NCBI GenBank assembly: GCA_015689645.1 | Contig: WVSM01000008.1 | Location: 115,544-179,543, forward strand | DNA: 64,000 bases | Reading direction: 5' to 3' | Origin: Rhodobacterales bacterium HKCCE4037 | GTDB taxonomy: Bacteria; Pseudomonadota; Alphaproteobacteria; Rhodobacterales; Rhodobacteraceae | Shown here: in pieces, positions 42,909 through 52,760 of the stretch | Layout of the letters: the number at the start of each line of letters is the position of its first letter | Numbering within the stretch: position 1 is the stretch's first letter | Notes under the pieces: generated by a model | Told to the model about the DNA's origin: nothing | Databases searched by the model: none | The model's input: only the letters and a program-made list of their open reading frames with translations | Program-made: the position numbers and the translations under genes

Positions 42909-43384
42909 GTCAGGTCGAACTCCTTGAAGACGGCCTCGTATATATCACGTTTGAACGGAACGATCGCGGTCAGGATTTCCTCCGCGCTCATCCAGCGCCA
43001 GTCGCTGAATTCCACGTCCTTGTAAGTCAGGTCTATGACGTCGTCAGGTGCGTCCAGCCGGAATTGCGCCCATTTTTGCTTTTGCCCGCGGAACTTGCCG
43101 CCCCAACGGTTCGGGATCACATCCAGCGGAAGGTCATACCGCAACCAGTCAGCCGTTTCGCGAATGAAGCTGACTTGCGCAGGGCGCACGCCGGTTTCTT
43201 CCTCCAGCTCGCGGTAAGCCGCATCCAGCGGTGTCTCTCCCTCATCGACCCCGCCCTGCGGCATCTGCCAAGCGGGGGTCTCCATGTCTGCGCGCTGGCC
43301 GGCAAAGATGCGCCCCTGCGCGTTGGTCAGAACGACCCCCACGCAAGGGCGATAGGGAAGCTTTGCCGCTTCGTCCGGTGTCAC
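42905..43384 (-). CDS. rppH: RNA pyrophosphohydrolase
   Basis: A 159-residue NUDIX enzyme that removes pyrophosphate from the 5' end of mRNA and so starts decay. The Nudix box at 44-66 (GGVDEGETPLDAAYRE, then LEEETGV) is complete. YRPCVGVVLTNAQGRIFAGQR and the KWAQFRLDAP stretch fit the RppH subgroup of alphaproteobacteria. GTG 43384 gives the normal start; it lies 4 bases after ctpA. The secreted-protein gene follows with a 4-base overlap. Confidence 0.93.
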   Translation of the reverse strand: MTPDEAAKLPYRPCVGVVLTNAQGRIFAGQRADMETPAWQMPQGGVDEGETPLDAAYRELEEETGVRPAQVSFIRETADWLRYDLPLDVIPNRWGGKFRGQKQKWAQFRLDAPDDVIDLTYKDVEFSDWRWMSAEEILTAIVPFKRDIYEAVFKEFDLT

Positions 43385-43388
43385 CGCG

Positions 43389-44729
43389 TCACTGCGCCGC
43401 CTGAAGCACGCGGGGGCCGAGTGCGTTCAGACCGGTCAGGATGTCGATGGCATAGGCCAGCTGGTAATCCTCGTTGCGCAGGGCCGCGGTGGCTTCGGCC
43501 TCTTCCCGCTCCTGTTCAAGCTGGCGCAATTCGTCCTCGGTCAGCGACGAATTCTCGATCGCGCCGCGCAGGCCCGCCTCGGTGCGGGACGGACGATCAT
43601 CCTCCTCCTCGACCTCGATCGGATCACGCTGCTCAACGAGGATGTCGGGCGCCACGCCAAGAGCCTGGATCGAGCGGCCCGAGGGCGTGTAGTAGAGCGA
43701 GGTCGTCAGACGCATCGCACCGTCACCGGCCAGCGGCATCACCGACTGGACGGAGCCCTTGCCGAAAGTCTGGGTCCCCACGATCACCGCCCGGCGGTGG
43801 TCCTGCAGCGCACCAGCGACGATCTCGGAGGCCGAGGCCGAACCGCCGTTGACCAGCACCACCATCGGCAGACCTTCGATCATGTCACCGGGTGTTGCGT
43901 TGTAACGCTCGCCGTCCTGCGGCTCGCGGCCACGGGTCGAGACGATCTCACCCTGTTCGAGGAAGGCGTCGGATACGCGGATCGCCTGGCTCAGCAGGCC
44001 ACCGGGATTGTTGCGCAGGTCCAGCACGACACCGTTGAGGTTCGCGAGGCCGCCGACCTCTTCGATCAGGCCTTCCAGCCCGTCACGCAGGTTGGGGAAG
44101 GTCTGATCGCTGAAGGTCGAGACGCGCAGGATCGCCGTGTTGCCTTCGAGCCGGGCGCGCACGGCGGTCAGCTGGATACGGTCGCGGGTGATGGTGATGT
44201 CGAACGGTTCTTCCTCACCCTCGCGCACCACCGTGATGATGATGTCGCTGCCGATCGGGCCACGCATGAGGTCCACGGCCTCTTCCAGGGTAAGACCCAG
44301 AAGCGCCTCGCCATCGACATGGGTGATGAAGTCCCCGGCCTCGACGCCCGCTTCCATCGCCGGCGTGTCGTCCATCGGCGTGATCACGCGCACGAAACCG
44401 TCTTCCTGGGTCACTTCGATGCCGAGCCCGCCGAATTCGCCGCGGGTCTGCACCTGCATGTCCTCGAAGTCGTTGGCCGAGATGTAGCTGGAATGCGGGT
44501 CGAGCGAGATCAGCATCCCGTTGATCGCCGCTTCGATCAGCGCCGCCTCGTCGACCTCTTCCACGTAATTCTCGCGGATGCGTTCGAAGATATCGCCGAA
44601 CAGATCCAGTTGTTCGTAAACCGATGTATTGTTGGCCGCTTCCTGCGCCAGCAACGGTCCGGCAATCTGGGTGCTGACAACGACGCCCCCTGCAATTCCG
44701 CCCACGGCCGCCATCAAAAACTTGTTCAT
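43389..44729 (-). CDS. ctpA: Carboxy-terminal processing peptidase (S41, PDZ)
   Basis: A 446-residue C-terminal processing protease. It has an N-terminal membrane or signal segment (MNKFLMAAVGGIAGGVVVST), a PDZ domain about 95-185, and an S41 catalytic domain with S299 in GGSASASEI and K324 in FGKGSVQ, the usual Ser-Lys dyad. The acidic tail (VEEEDDRPS, then Glu-rich) is unusual but fits this clade. It acts in the periplasm on peptidoglycan-remodelling and envelope proteins, matching its place after the envC-like gene. Confidence 0.95.
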   Translation of the reverse strand: MNKFLMAAVGGIAGGVVVSTQIAGPLLAQEAANNTSVYEQLDLFGDIFERIRENYVEEVDEAALIEAAINGMLISLDPHSSYISANDFEDMQVQTRGEFGGLGIEVTQEDGFVRVITPMDDTPAMEAGVEAGDFITHVDGEALLGLTLEEAVDLMRGPIGSDIIITVVREGEEEPFDITITRDRIQLTAVRARLEGNTAILRVSTFSDQTFPNLRDGLEGLIEEVGGLANLNGVVLDLRNNPGGLLSQAIRVSDAFLEQGEIVSTRGREPQDGERYNATPGDMIEGLPMVVLVNGGSASASEIVAGALQDHRRAVIVGTQTFGKGSVQSVMPLAGDGAMRLTTSLYYTPSGRSIQALGVAPDILVEQRDPIEVEEEDDRPSRTEAGLRGAIENSSLTEDELRQLEQEREEAEATAALRNEDYQLAYAIDILTGLNALGPRVLQAAQ

Positions 44730-44768
44730 CGCGCGTCGTCCTTCCTCAACATCTGTCGCCCCAGGCGA

Positions 44769-45899
44769 TCAATTCGTTGCGAACCACTCCATCGGGTCCA
44801 CCGGGCTACCGCCCTGTCTCAGTTCCATATAAAGCGTTTCCGTCAGTCCGGCACCACCGCCTTGCGCCTCGGAAACGATCAAATCCGTCTCGTTCTGGCC
44901 GGTTTCGCCGGGCATCAGGCCCAATGGCGCGCCGGCTGGGACCAGTTCTCCGGCGGAGACGAACAGGTCTCCCGCGCCGGCCAGAATAAGAAGATAATCT
45001 GCATCGGGCTCGAGGATAATGACATTTCCGTAATCGAGGAGCGCGCCGGCGTAGCGAATCGACGCAGGCCACGGCGCCGTCAAGAGCGCGCGCGGCTCGA
45101 CGGCGTAGAGAACTCCCGGCCGTGAGATGCCAGCAGCATCGGATTCTTCGAAACGGCGTAGCAGCGCGCCGAGGACGGGCATGGGCAATTCGCCTCGCGC
45201 GCTGGAAAAATCAGGCAGGTCCGCCGTGGTTTCGGCCGTTGTCTCTCCGAGCATCGCGGCGAAACTCGACAGGCTGTCGATGCTGCCGGCGAGTTGCGCC
45301 ATTGCCGCGCCGTCCAGGTCGAACCGCTCCGGCAGGTCCACCCGGTCGGCAATGGCCTGGCTGAGCGCGGTGCGGGCCTCCTGAACCCCCTGCACGGCGC
45401 GTTCAAGCTCGGCAATCGCGCCGTCCTGCAAAGCGCGCATGACAGCGAGCTCTTCCAGCTGCTCGCGCAACGCCACCGCTTCGCGGGCCACGGCTGGTGT
45501 CACATCGGCCACGATCATGCCGAGACGCGCTGTCCCCAGGGGGCCTTCCGGATGCAGGAGCGTTGCAGGCGTCGGCGCCTCTTCGATGCGCTGCAACACA
45601 CCAAGAAGCTGCGCAAGCCGCGCACGTTCCGCCTCGAACACCAGCAGGATCGTCTGCTCGCGTACAGCGGCTTCGCGGATGCCGGCCCGCAGCGCGTTGA
45701 GGCCGTGTTCGTAGGCCTGCACCGTTTCGGTCAGTGCTTCGACCCGGTCGCGCGCACCATCCGCCTCGCGCAAGGCCGCCGTCGCATCCTCCAGCATCCG
45801 CGTGGCTTCGCGAGCGGTCGTTGCCGGATCGCTTTGCGCCAGGCACGGGCCGGCTGCAAGAAGGGTCGATACCCCGAGAAGGGCGGCACGCAGAATCAT
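44769..45899 (-). CDS. EnvC-like murein hydrolase activator (degenerate LytM)
   Basis: A 376-residue protein with a signal peptide (MILRAALLGVSTLLAAGPCLA), a long coiled coil (about 25-230) and a C-terminal LytM-like domain (about 255-370). The domain keeps the fold pattern (YGNVIILEPDADYLLILAG, PAGAPLG, LYMELRQGGSPVDPMEWF), but the zinc-binding His residues are absent, as in E. coli EnvC, which activates amidases rather than cutting itself. ATG 45899 overlaps the gpmI stop by four bases. Its partner amidase is not in the window. Confidence 0.87.
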   Translation of the reverse strand: MILRAALLGVSTLLAAGPCLAQSDPATTAREATRMLEDATAALREADGARDRVEALTETVQAYEHGLNALRAGIREAAVREQTILLVFEAERARLAQLLGVLQRIEEAPTPATLLHPEGPLGTARLGMIVADVTPAVAREAVALREQLEELAVMRALQDGAIAELERAVQGVQEARTALSQAIADRVDLPERFDLDGAAMAQLAGSIDSLSSFAAMLGETTAETTADLPDFSSARGELPMPVLGALLRRFEESDAAGISRPGVLYAVEPRALLTAPWPASIRYAGALLDYGNVIILEPDADYLLILAGAGDLFVSAGELVPAGAPLGLMPGETGQNETDLIVSEAQGGGAGLTETLYMELRQGGSPVDPMEWFATN

Positions 45900-47416
45900 C
45901 CGATCAGGCTTTCCCCGGTCATCTCTTCCGGTTGCTCCAGGTTCATGAGTTGCAGCAGGCTTGGCGCAAGGTCGGCGAGCCGGCCGTCGCGCAGGGTCGC
46001 CCCCGCAGGCCCCCCGACCATCACGACCGGCACAAGGTTCGTCGTATGGGCCGTATGCGGCCCACCGGTTTCCGGGTCGACCATCGTCTCGCAATTCCCA
46101 TGGTCCGCGCAGACGATCATCGCGCCACCGACCTCCTCCAAGGCGGCAACGGCCTGACCGAGGCCCTTGTCCACCGCCTCGCAGGCGGCAATCGCGGCCT
46201 TCAGGTCGCCGGTGTGGCCGACCATGTCCGGGTTCGCGTAGTTCACCACGATCAGGTCGTAGCCACCATGGATCGCCGAAACGAATTGCTCGGTCACCTG
46301 GCCTGCGCTCATCTCCGGTTGCAGGTCGTAGGTGGCGACGTCGGGCGACTTCGGCATGGAGCGATCTTCGCCTTCCTCCGGCACTTCGACGCCACCGTTC
46401 AGGAAGAACGTCACGTGGGGGTATTTCTCGGTCTCCGCCAGTCGGAACTGTCGTAGGCCTTTCTTCGCCACCCATTCGCCAAGCGTGTTTACGATCTCCT
46501 GCTTGGGGAAGACCGTCGTCATGTATTCATCGTGTGCCTTTGAATAGTCGACCATCCCCAGCTTCGCGGCGAGGTCGGGGCGGCCGGCCACGTCGAACGC
46601 GTCGAAATCCGGATCTCCGATCGCGGCAAGGATCTCCCGCGCGCGATCAGCGCGATAGTTCAGCATGTAGATGCCGTCGCCGTCCTGCATGCCGGGATAA
46701 TCCCCGATCACACTTGGCGGAATGAATTCGTCGGTTTTGTCGGCCTCGTAGGCGGCCTTGATGGCGTCCAGTGGCGTGGCGTAGCTGTCGCCTCCTCCCA
46801 GGACCATGGCACTATAGGCCTTCTGCACCCGGTCCCACCGGTTGTCGCGGTCCATGGCGAAGTAGCGCCCGATCACGGTGCCGACCCGAGCACCCTCGGG
46901 CAACCGATCCATCAGCCCCGCCACAAATTTCTCTGCCGATTTCGGCGCAACGTCACGACCATCGGTGATGGCGTGGATTACCACTGGAACGCCCGCTTTC
47001 GCTATCGCGGCAACCGCCGCCTCCAGATGGCTGAGTTGCGAATGCACGCCGCCGTCGCTGACCAGACCCATCAGATGCGCGGTGCCGCCGCTCTCCTTCA
47101 GCGTGTCGATGAAGTCCACGAGCGCGGGCCGCGAGGCGAACGTGTCCTCGGCAATCGCGTCATTGATCTCGACAAGGTCCATCTTCACGACCCTGCCCGA
47201 GCCGATGTTCGTGTGGCCGACCTCGGAATTGCCCATCTGCCCGTCCGGCAGCCCGACGTCACGCCCATGGGTCAGCAGCGTCGCGTTCGGGCACTCGGCC
47301 AGAAGCCTGTCCATCGTCGGCGTCTTCGCCAGAAGCGGCGCGTTATCGTCCGTTGTCTGACCGATGCCCCAGCCATCGAGAATGCACAAAACAACGGGTT
47401 TCGGAGTGCCTGCCAT
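45896..47416 (-). CDS. gpmI: 2,3-bisphosphoglycerate-independent phosphoglycerate mutase
   Basis: A 506-residue manganese-dependent mutase of glycolysis. The catalytic serine S64 is in GQMGNSEVGHTNIGSGRVV, and CILDGWG at 11-17 supplies a metal ligand. ADHGNCETM and HTAHTTNLVP near the end complete the metal sites. The gene starts a same-strand run gpmI-envC-ctpA-rppH. In many alphaproteobacteria rlmH and rsfS are near this run; here they are 13 kb away, across the surface island. Confidence 0.96.
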   Translation of the reverse strand: MAGTPKPVVLCILDGWGIGQTTDDNAPLLAKTPTMDRLLAECPNATLLTHGRDVGLPDGQMGNSEVGHTNIGSGRVVKMDLVEINDAIAEDTFASRPALVDFIDTLKESGGTAHLMGLVSDGGVHSQLSHLEAAVAAIAKAGVPVVIHAITDGRDVAPKSAEKFVAGLMDRLPEGARVGTVIGRYFAMDRDNRWDRVQKAYSAMVLGGGDSYATPLDAIKAAYEADKTDEFIPPSVIGDYPGMQDGDGIYMLNYRADRAREILAAIGDPDFDAFDVAGRPDLAAKLGMVDYSKAHDEYMTTVFPKQEIVNTLGEWVAKKGLRQFRLAETEKYPHVTFFLNGGVEVPEEGEDRSMPKSPDVATYDLQPEMSAGQVTEQFVSAIHGGYDLIVVNYANPDMVGHTGDLKAAIAACEAVDKGLGQAVAALEEVGGAMIVCADHGNCETMVDPETGGPHTAHTTNLVPVVMVGGPAGATLRDGRLADLAPSLLQLMNLEQPEEMTGESLIG

Positions 47417-47561
47417 CGCGCGACCGCCTTTTGCTTACCAGCTCGTTTCGATGGCTATCAGCCTTTGAGACAAGAGACAAAGTCTTGCCACACATTTCGC
47501 CGCGTTTGCGCAAGAGCAAGCCGCATAGGGGCATCATCCCTCTGCAAAAGGTCCATCCAAC

Positions 47562-50500
47562 ATGTGCACGATCTGCGCCACGTTCCGTCCGCACGACAAG
47601 GAGTGCCTCTATGCCGAGATGTTCGGGGACAAGATGGTCAGTGCAGAAAGGGAGCGCTCGTCGGTGGATACAGGACCTGTCACCAACGCGCCGACCAATG
47701 GCACCGGCATCGAGGGGTCAAACGGTGACGGCGATGCCGCCAACGGCCTGACAACCGCCTATTCCATCGGTGTGAACGACACGTTCGCGGGCACGATTTC
47801 CATGGCCGGAGACCGCGATTGGATCGCCGTCGATCTGGTCGCCGGACAAATGTACTCCTTCTCGGTTGCGGGTCACGGTGGCACCCCGCTCGACGACAGC
47901 TTCATTCGTCTGCACGACAGCGATGGCACGACCATCGCGATCAACGACGACGGCGGCGCAGGCTACAACGCTCTGCTGCATTTCCAGGCGCAGGAAACCG
48001 GCACCTATTTCATCGACGTCGGCGCTTTCGTCAGCACGAGCAGCCAGCACGAATGGATGACGGGCGGCTATCAAGTCACCACGCAGGTTCTGAGCCCCGC
48101 CAAGCCCATGGCAAGCCACGACGTGCTGGCGGACTATCTCACCAACGGGTTCTGGAATGACCGAGGCGCGGTCGGGCACACGTTCGACACCAGCGGCAGC
48201 AAGATCATCACCGTCGATATCGACGCGCTCAACGCCTCCGGGCAGAAGCTCGCCCTTTGGGCGCTGCAGAGTTTCGAGATGGTCATCGACGTCAAGTTCG
48301 ACGTGGTCACCTTCGGCGCAGACATGACCTTCGGCGACACGCAAAGCGGGGCCTATGCCTCCTACACCTCAGTCTGGAACAATCCGTCGGTCACGTCGAC
48401 CGCCTTCGTCAATGTCAACTCGGGCTGGATCGCCAACGGCCAGGGCGACATCAACGATTACGGCTTCCAGACCTACATTCACGAGATCGGCCACGCCCTC
48501 GGGCTGGGTCACCAAGGCGATTACAACGGCTCGGCCAGCTACGACATCAGCGACCTCGTTTCGCCCAACACCAACACGTTCCTGAACGACTCGTGGCTGT
48601 CGTCGATCATGTCCTATTTCGACCAGAACGAGAACCTGTTCACCGGCTCGTCCAATGCGTCGGTGATCACGCCGATGCTGGTCGACATCATCGCGCTTCA
48701 GAACATGTATGGCGCGGCCGATATCAGCCTGAGCCCGACCGCCGGGAACACAATCTTCGGCGTCGGTCATACCTTTGGGAATGCCTTCGCCGGGTCCGAC
48801 CTCAACACCAACGGCAGCTATCTCGGGGCGCTTTTCGACTTTCTCGAAACAGGCAGCGACCCCAACGGCATGTTCGACAATTCCGCGATTGCGTTCACGA
48901 TTTCCGATGTCGGGGGGACCGACCTGATCGACTTTTCCTTCGACCCCTACGACCAGTTCATCTCGCTGCAGGCGGAAACACTTTCGACCGTCCTCAACCC
49001 TTATGGCACGGGTCACAACGACAACATGTGGATCGCGCGCGGCACGGTGATCGAGCATTACACCGCGGGATCGGGCAACGATTCAGTAGATGGAAACGGC
49101 GTCGGCAACCGGATCATCGGCAATGACGGCAACGACATCCTGCGCGGTGCCGCAGGTAGCGATACGCTGTCGGGTGGCGAGGGTGGCGATCTTCTCGACG
49201 GCGGCAATGACAACGACCTGTTGCAGGGAGATGCCGGCAACGACACGCTCGATGGCGGGGCCGGGGCGGACACGCTTGTGGGTGGCAGCGGCCATGACGT
49301 GCTCCTCGGCGGTCTCAGCACCGACACGCTGATCGGCGAGGACGGCAACGACTCGATGGATGGCGGGGCCGAGGATGACACCTATTACGTGGAAACCGGT
49401 GATGTCGTGTCCGACAGCGGCGTTGCGGGATACGACCTGGCGCAGATCGTTGTCGCGACGGGACAAAACCTCCAGATGATCGGCTGGTCGGGCGTGGAGC
49501 GGGTCGAAGGTTACCTCGGCAACGACACGATCGACGCGACAGGTCAGCAAGAACAGATCCTCATCTGGGGTCATCAGGGCCACGACGTGATCACCGGGGG
49601 AGACGCGGGCGATATCCTTTTGGGCGGCCTCGGGAATGACGTGATCGCAGGCGGTGACGGCGATGATACGATCCTGGGTGAAGGCGGCAACGACACGATG
49701 GACGGCGGGGCCGGGCAGGACGTCTTCTACATCGACGGCAACGGCGACAGCATCTCGGACGGTGGAACGGGCTATGACGTGGCAACGGTGAACACGGCGT
49801 CGGGCGTGTCTTTGTCGGTCGGTGGATGGGCCTCGGTCGAGCGGATCGAGGGCTTTACCGGCGACGATACGATCGACGCGACGGGTGCCACCGAGACCCG
49901 ACTGATCTGGGGCAATTCCGGCGACGACAACCTCACCGGCGGCGGGGGTGACGATATCCTGCTTGGCGGCAGCGGAAACGACCTTCTGATCGGGGGCGCC
50001 GGTGATGACACGATGCAGGGCGGCACGGGGGCGGATACGTTTGTCGGCGGGGCCGGCAACGACAGGTTCTATATCGGCGAAAGCGGTGACGTCGTCAGCG
50101 ACGGCGGTGCGGGTTACGACACTGCCATCGTGAACACCGGCGGCGGGATCGGTATCGCGATCGGTGGATGGTCCGGCGTTGAACGGGTGGAAGGCTACAC
50201 TGGCAACGATACGATCGACGGGACCGGCGCCGCAAACGGGTTCGTCATCACCGGGGGCGCCGGCGACGACAGCATCATCGGCGGCGCAGGCAATGACACG
50301 ATCTACGCCGACGGCGATGACGATTTCGTTTTCGGCGGCACCGGGGCGGATGCCGTGATCGGCGGGCCAGGACATGACACGCTTCAAGGCGGAGCGGGGA
50401 AGGATTTCCTGATGGGCAATTCCGGCGCAGACAGTTTCGTTTTCGATGACGGCTGGGGTGAGGATGTGGTTGCCGATTTCATGTCCGGCACCGACGTGCT

Positions 50501-50660
50501 GGACGTCTCGCGCATCGGCGGTGTGACCGGCCTCGGCGACCTCGTGATGACAACCGACACCATGCACACCTACATCTCGCTGGCGGGCGGCGGAGCGGAC
50601 CTTATAACCTTGGCCAACTTTAACGGAGTTTTGACCGAATCCGATTTTAACTTCGTCTGA
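47562..50660 (+). CDS. Serralysin-like RTX zinc metalloprotease
   Basis: A 1032-residue extracellular protease of the M10 serralysin type. The N-terminus MCTICATFRPHDKEC carries the CxxC common in this group and no signal peptide, as expected for type I secretion. A pre-peptidase-like beta domain is at about 60-155. The zinc site is HEIGHALGLGHQGDYN with H307, H311 and H317, and the Met-turn SIMSYF has M350. From about 505 to 990 come calcium-binding RTX nonapeptides (GGxGxDxLx), arranged partly as 115-residue supermodules. It ends ESDFNFV, a typical secretion tail. No type I exporter is nearby. Confidence 0.93.
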   Translation: MCTICATFRPHDKECLYAEMFGDKMVSAERERSSVDTGPVTNAPTNGTGIEGSNGDGDAANGLTTAYSIGVNDTFAGTISMAGDRDWIAVDLVAGQMYSFSVAGHGGTPLDDSFIRLHDSDGTTIAINDDGGAGYNALLHFQAQETGTYFIDVGAFVSTSSQHEWMTGGYQVTTQVLSPAKPMASHDVLADYLTNGFWNDRGAVGHTFDTSGSKIITVDIDALNASGQKLALWALQSFEMVIDVKFDVVTFGADMTFGDTQSGAYASYTSVWNNPSVTSTAFVNVNSGWIANGQGDINDYGFQTYIHEIGHALGLGHQGDYNGSASYDISDLVSPNTNTFLNDSWLSSIMSYFDQNENLFTGSSNASVITPMLVDIIALQNMYGAADISLSPTAGNTIFGVGHTFGNAFAGSDLNTNGSYLGALFDFLETGSDPNGMFDNSAIAFTISDVGGTDLIDFSFDPYDQFISLQAETLSTVLNPYGTGHNDNMWIARGTVIEHYTAGSGNDSVDGNGVGNRIIGNDGNDILRGAAGSDTLSGGEGGDLLDGGNDNDLLQGDAGNDTLDGGAGADTLVGGSGHDVLLGGLSTDTLIGEDGNDSMDGGAEDDTYYVETGDVVSDSGVAGYDLAQIVVATGQNLQMIGWSGVERVEGYLGNDTIDATGQQEQILIWGHQGHDVITGGDAGDILLGGLGNDVIAGGDGDDTILGEGGNDTMDGGAGQDVFYIDGNGDSISDGGTGYDVATVNTASGVSLSVGGWASVERIEGFTGDDTIDATGATETRLIWGNSGDDNLTGGGGDDILLGGSGNDLLIGGAGDDTMQGGTGADTFVGGAGNDRFYIGESGDVVSDGGAGYDTAIVNTGGGIGIAIGGWSGVERVEGYTGNDTIDGTGAANGFVITGGAGDDSIIGGAGNDTIYADGDDDFVFGGTGADAVIGGPGHDTLQGGAGKDFLMGNSGADSFVFDDGWGEDVVADFMSGTDVLDVSRIGGVTGLGDLVMTTDTMHTYISLAGGGADLITLANFNGVLTESDFNFV
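49398..50427 (+). repeat. Tandem 115-residue supermodules in the protease RTX region
   Basis: Three units begin at GDVVSDSG (49398), GDSISDGG (49743) and GDVVSDGG (50085), spaced 345 and 342 bases. Each holds a GYD-x-A block, a GWSGVERVEGY-like motif, DTIDATG, and then four or five RTX nonapeptides. The same unit occurs at 345-base spacing in the RTX protein at 54871-57708. Confidence 0.8.
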
Positions 50661-50741
50661 AGGCAGCGGGGGGAACCCGCGCCGCACGCCGGGATACGAG
50701 GGCTCGTCGCCCTGCCCTCATCAGACGAAGGACAATCGAGC

Positions 50742-52760
50742 ATGCAGACGTTGGTCGGCCTCGGCCGCGGTCTCCTCGACCGTGTGATCCGAAAATCTAC
50801 CGGAAAGGCCGCAGAACTCGACCTCCTGCGTCCGGAGTTCGACCCGGATTTCTACGTCGCCCAGATGCCCGAAGGAACGACTCCATCCGATCCTTTGAAA
50901 CACTACTTGCGCGACGGCTGGCGCGACGGGCTCGATCCCAACCCGGCTTTCTCAACGTCTGCCTATCTCGACATGCACCTAGACGTGGCCGATGCCGGGA
51001 TGAACCCGCTCGTGCACTACGTCTCCTACGGGCGCAACGAGGGGCGCGAGGTGCCGGGCTCTACCGTCGCGCATCTGAGCCGCGCGGCGCGCTCCGCAGC
51101 AGCCCACAACGCCGCGGCACAGCTGGACAGGGACGCGAAGGAAATTGCGGCAGAGATGGACCTGCCCTTCTACACCGCAACCAGTGGGCGCGAATTCGAC
51201 GACGCGACCTCCGCCGCGCGGCATTATCTGCAAATCGGCTGGGAACAGGGTCTCGACCCCACGGCCGGGTTCTCCACCCGCGCCTACCTCAGCCATTACC
51301 CCGACATTGCGGACGCCAATATCCCGCCGTTTCTCCACTACATCCGGGCCGGCCGGGCCGAAGGGCGGCTGGCACAGGACCATGCCGAAGACGTTGCCCG
51401 CATCCTTGCGGCAGCTCCCTCGCTGGAAAGCCACGAAACGGATTGGCTCTTCGCCCACCCGGAGGTCGCGCCAATGCAGCGCGAACGCGGCGTTCAGCAA
51501 CTCCTGTCCACGCTCGATGGCACGAAGGACCGCCTGATCTTCGCCTTCACCCACGACGATTTCCGGAAGGTGCGCGGCGGCATCCAGCTCTGCGTCGACA
51601 AGGAAGCGCGGATCGCGGCGGAGCGTGGCGCAGGTTACATCGCCTTGCACCCCGCGCGCCCGCGCCCCCGCCTGGCGCCATTGGGTGATAATCCCGTACT
51701 CTACGCCACCGTCGCAGGTCAGCGTATCGGGCCCCTGCATATCGACAGCGTCATCGACGTCGCCCGCCGGTTCCGCGACAGCCGCAAGATCGACATCGTC
51801 CTGCACGCGCTTCTCGGCCATTCCCCAGAGGATGTCGCAGCCCTCAGCAAGGCCGCGGGGGCCGCGCGCCTGAACGCCTGGTTGCACGACCAGTTCTTCC
51901 TCTGCCCCAGCTATGCTTTGCAAAGCAATCTCGTACGCCAGTGCAACGCGCCCGAACCGTCATCTACTGCCTGCCGGATATGCCTCTTCGGGCAAGAACG
52001 ACGCGAGCATCTGCGTCGCCTGCGCGCCCTTCTGCACATGATTCCGACTCAAGTCATTGCCCCCTCGAAGTCGGCCGCCGACATCGTCTTCGCCAAAGGC
52101 GATCTACCATTCGAACGGTTCGAGATCGTGCCCCACGCGGTCCTGTCCGAAGGCGCCGCCGTCACGCCACCGAAATCCGGGCCGACCACGATCGCCTTCC
52201 TCGGTGCACCCAGGCGACACAAGGGATATGCCGTTTTCCGGGACGTTGCGCGCCGTCACCTTGGACGCAGCGACCTTCGGTTCCTCTACTTCGGATCGCC
52301 GACCCACCGGGAACCTGGCATCCCGGTGATCCCGGTCGATGTGACCGCCGAAACGCCCGATGCCATGGCGGATGCTCTCCGGCGCGAGAATGTCGATTTC
52401 GTTCTGCACTGGGCGCAATTCGTCGAGACCTATTCCTTCGTCACGGTCGAGGCGCTGCAGGCCGGCGCCCATGTCCTCACCCATCCCGGAAGCGGCAATG
52501 TCGCGGCGCTTGTACGGGAGACAGGCCGTGGCCAGGTCCTCCCCGACACCGATGCACTCGATGCCTTTCTCGAACCAAGATCCCTGGCCAGGGCGACACG
52601 TGCGCGACGCAAGAAACAGCCAAGCCTCGTGGCCACATTCGGCGCGTTCAGCTTCGCCGTGCTCGACACGCCCGTCGCTGCCAGCGAGCCTGCCCGCAAG
52701 CCGCGGCGCCGTGCGTCCAGGTCCGCGTCCCGGACCAGCAAGGTGCGGGCCGCATCATGA
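50742..52760 (+). CDS. GT4-like glycosyltransferase with N-terminal repeats
   Basis: A 672-residue protein. The N-terminal ~215 residues hold two diverged copies of a unit ending in HY-x-x-GW-x-x-GLDP, FST-x-x-YL and G-x-x-EGR (about 32-112 and 150-215), a domain often fused to glycosyltransferases. The C-terminal half is GT-B: HDQFFLCPSYALQ, the QCNAPEPSSTACRICLFG Cys cluster, SKSAADIVF and SFVTVEALQAGAHVLTHPG-like donor-site blocks near 560-600. Donor sugar is unknown. The basic tail (RKPRRRASRSASRTSKVR) is unusual. It overlaps the next gene by four bases. Confidence 0.82.
   Translation: MQTLVGLGRGLLDRVIRKSTGKAAELDLLRPEFDPDFYVAQMPEGTTPSDPLKHYLRDGWRDGLDPNPAFSTSAYLDMHLDVADAGMNPLVHYVSYGRNEGREVPGSTVAHLSRAARSAAAHNAAAQLDRDAKEIAAEMDLPFYTATSGREFDDATSAARHYLQIGWEQGLDPTAGFSTRAYLSHYPDIADANIPPFLHYIRAGRAEGRLAQDHAEDVARILAAAPSLESHETDWLFAHPEVAPMQRERGVQQLLSTLDGTKDRLIFAFTHDDFRKVRGGIQLCVDKEARIAAERGAGYIALHPARPRPRLAPLGDNPVLYATVAGQRIGPLHIDSVIDVARRFRDSRKIDIVLHALLGHSPEDVAALSKAAGAARLNAWLHDQFFLCPSYALQSNLVRQCNAPEPSSTACRICLFGQERREHLRRLRALLHMIPTQVIAPSKSAADIVFAKGDLPFERFEIVPHAVLSEGAAVTPPKSGPTTIAFLGAPRRHKGYAVFRDVARRHLGRSDLRFLYFGSPTHREPGIPVIPVDVTAETPDAMADALRRENVDFVLHWAQFVETYSFVTVEALQAGAHVLTHPGSGNVAALVRETGRGQVLPDTDALDAFLEPRSLARATRARRKKQPSLVATFGAFSFAVLDTPVAASEPARKPRRRASRSASRTSKVRAAS

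Noticed and set aside
49398..50427. CRISPR-like array in the RTX region
   Set aside because: The DNA repeats are protein-coding, diverged and in frame, with no constant repeat/variable spacer pattern.
49083..50687. Long antisense frame across the RTX repeats
   Set aside because: It is a repetitive Val/Ala/Ile-rich mirror of the RTX nonapeptide coding sequence, not a gene.
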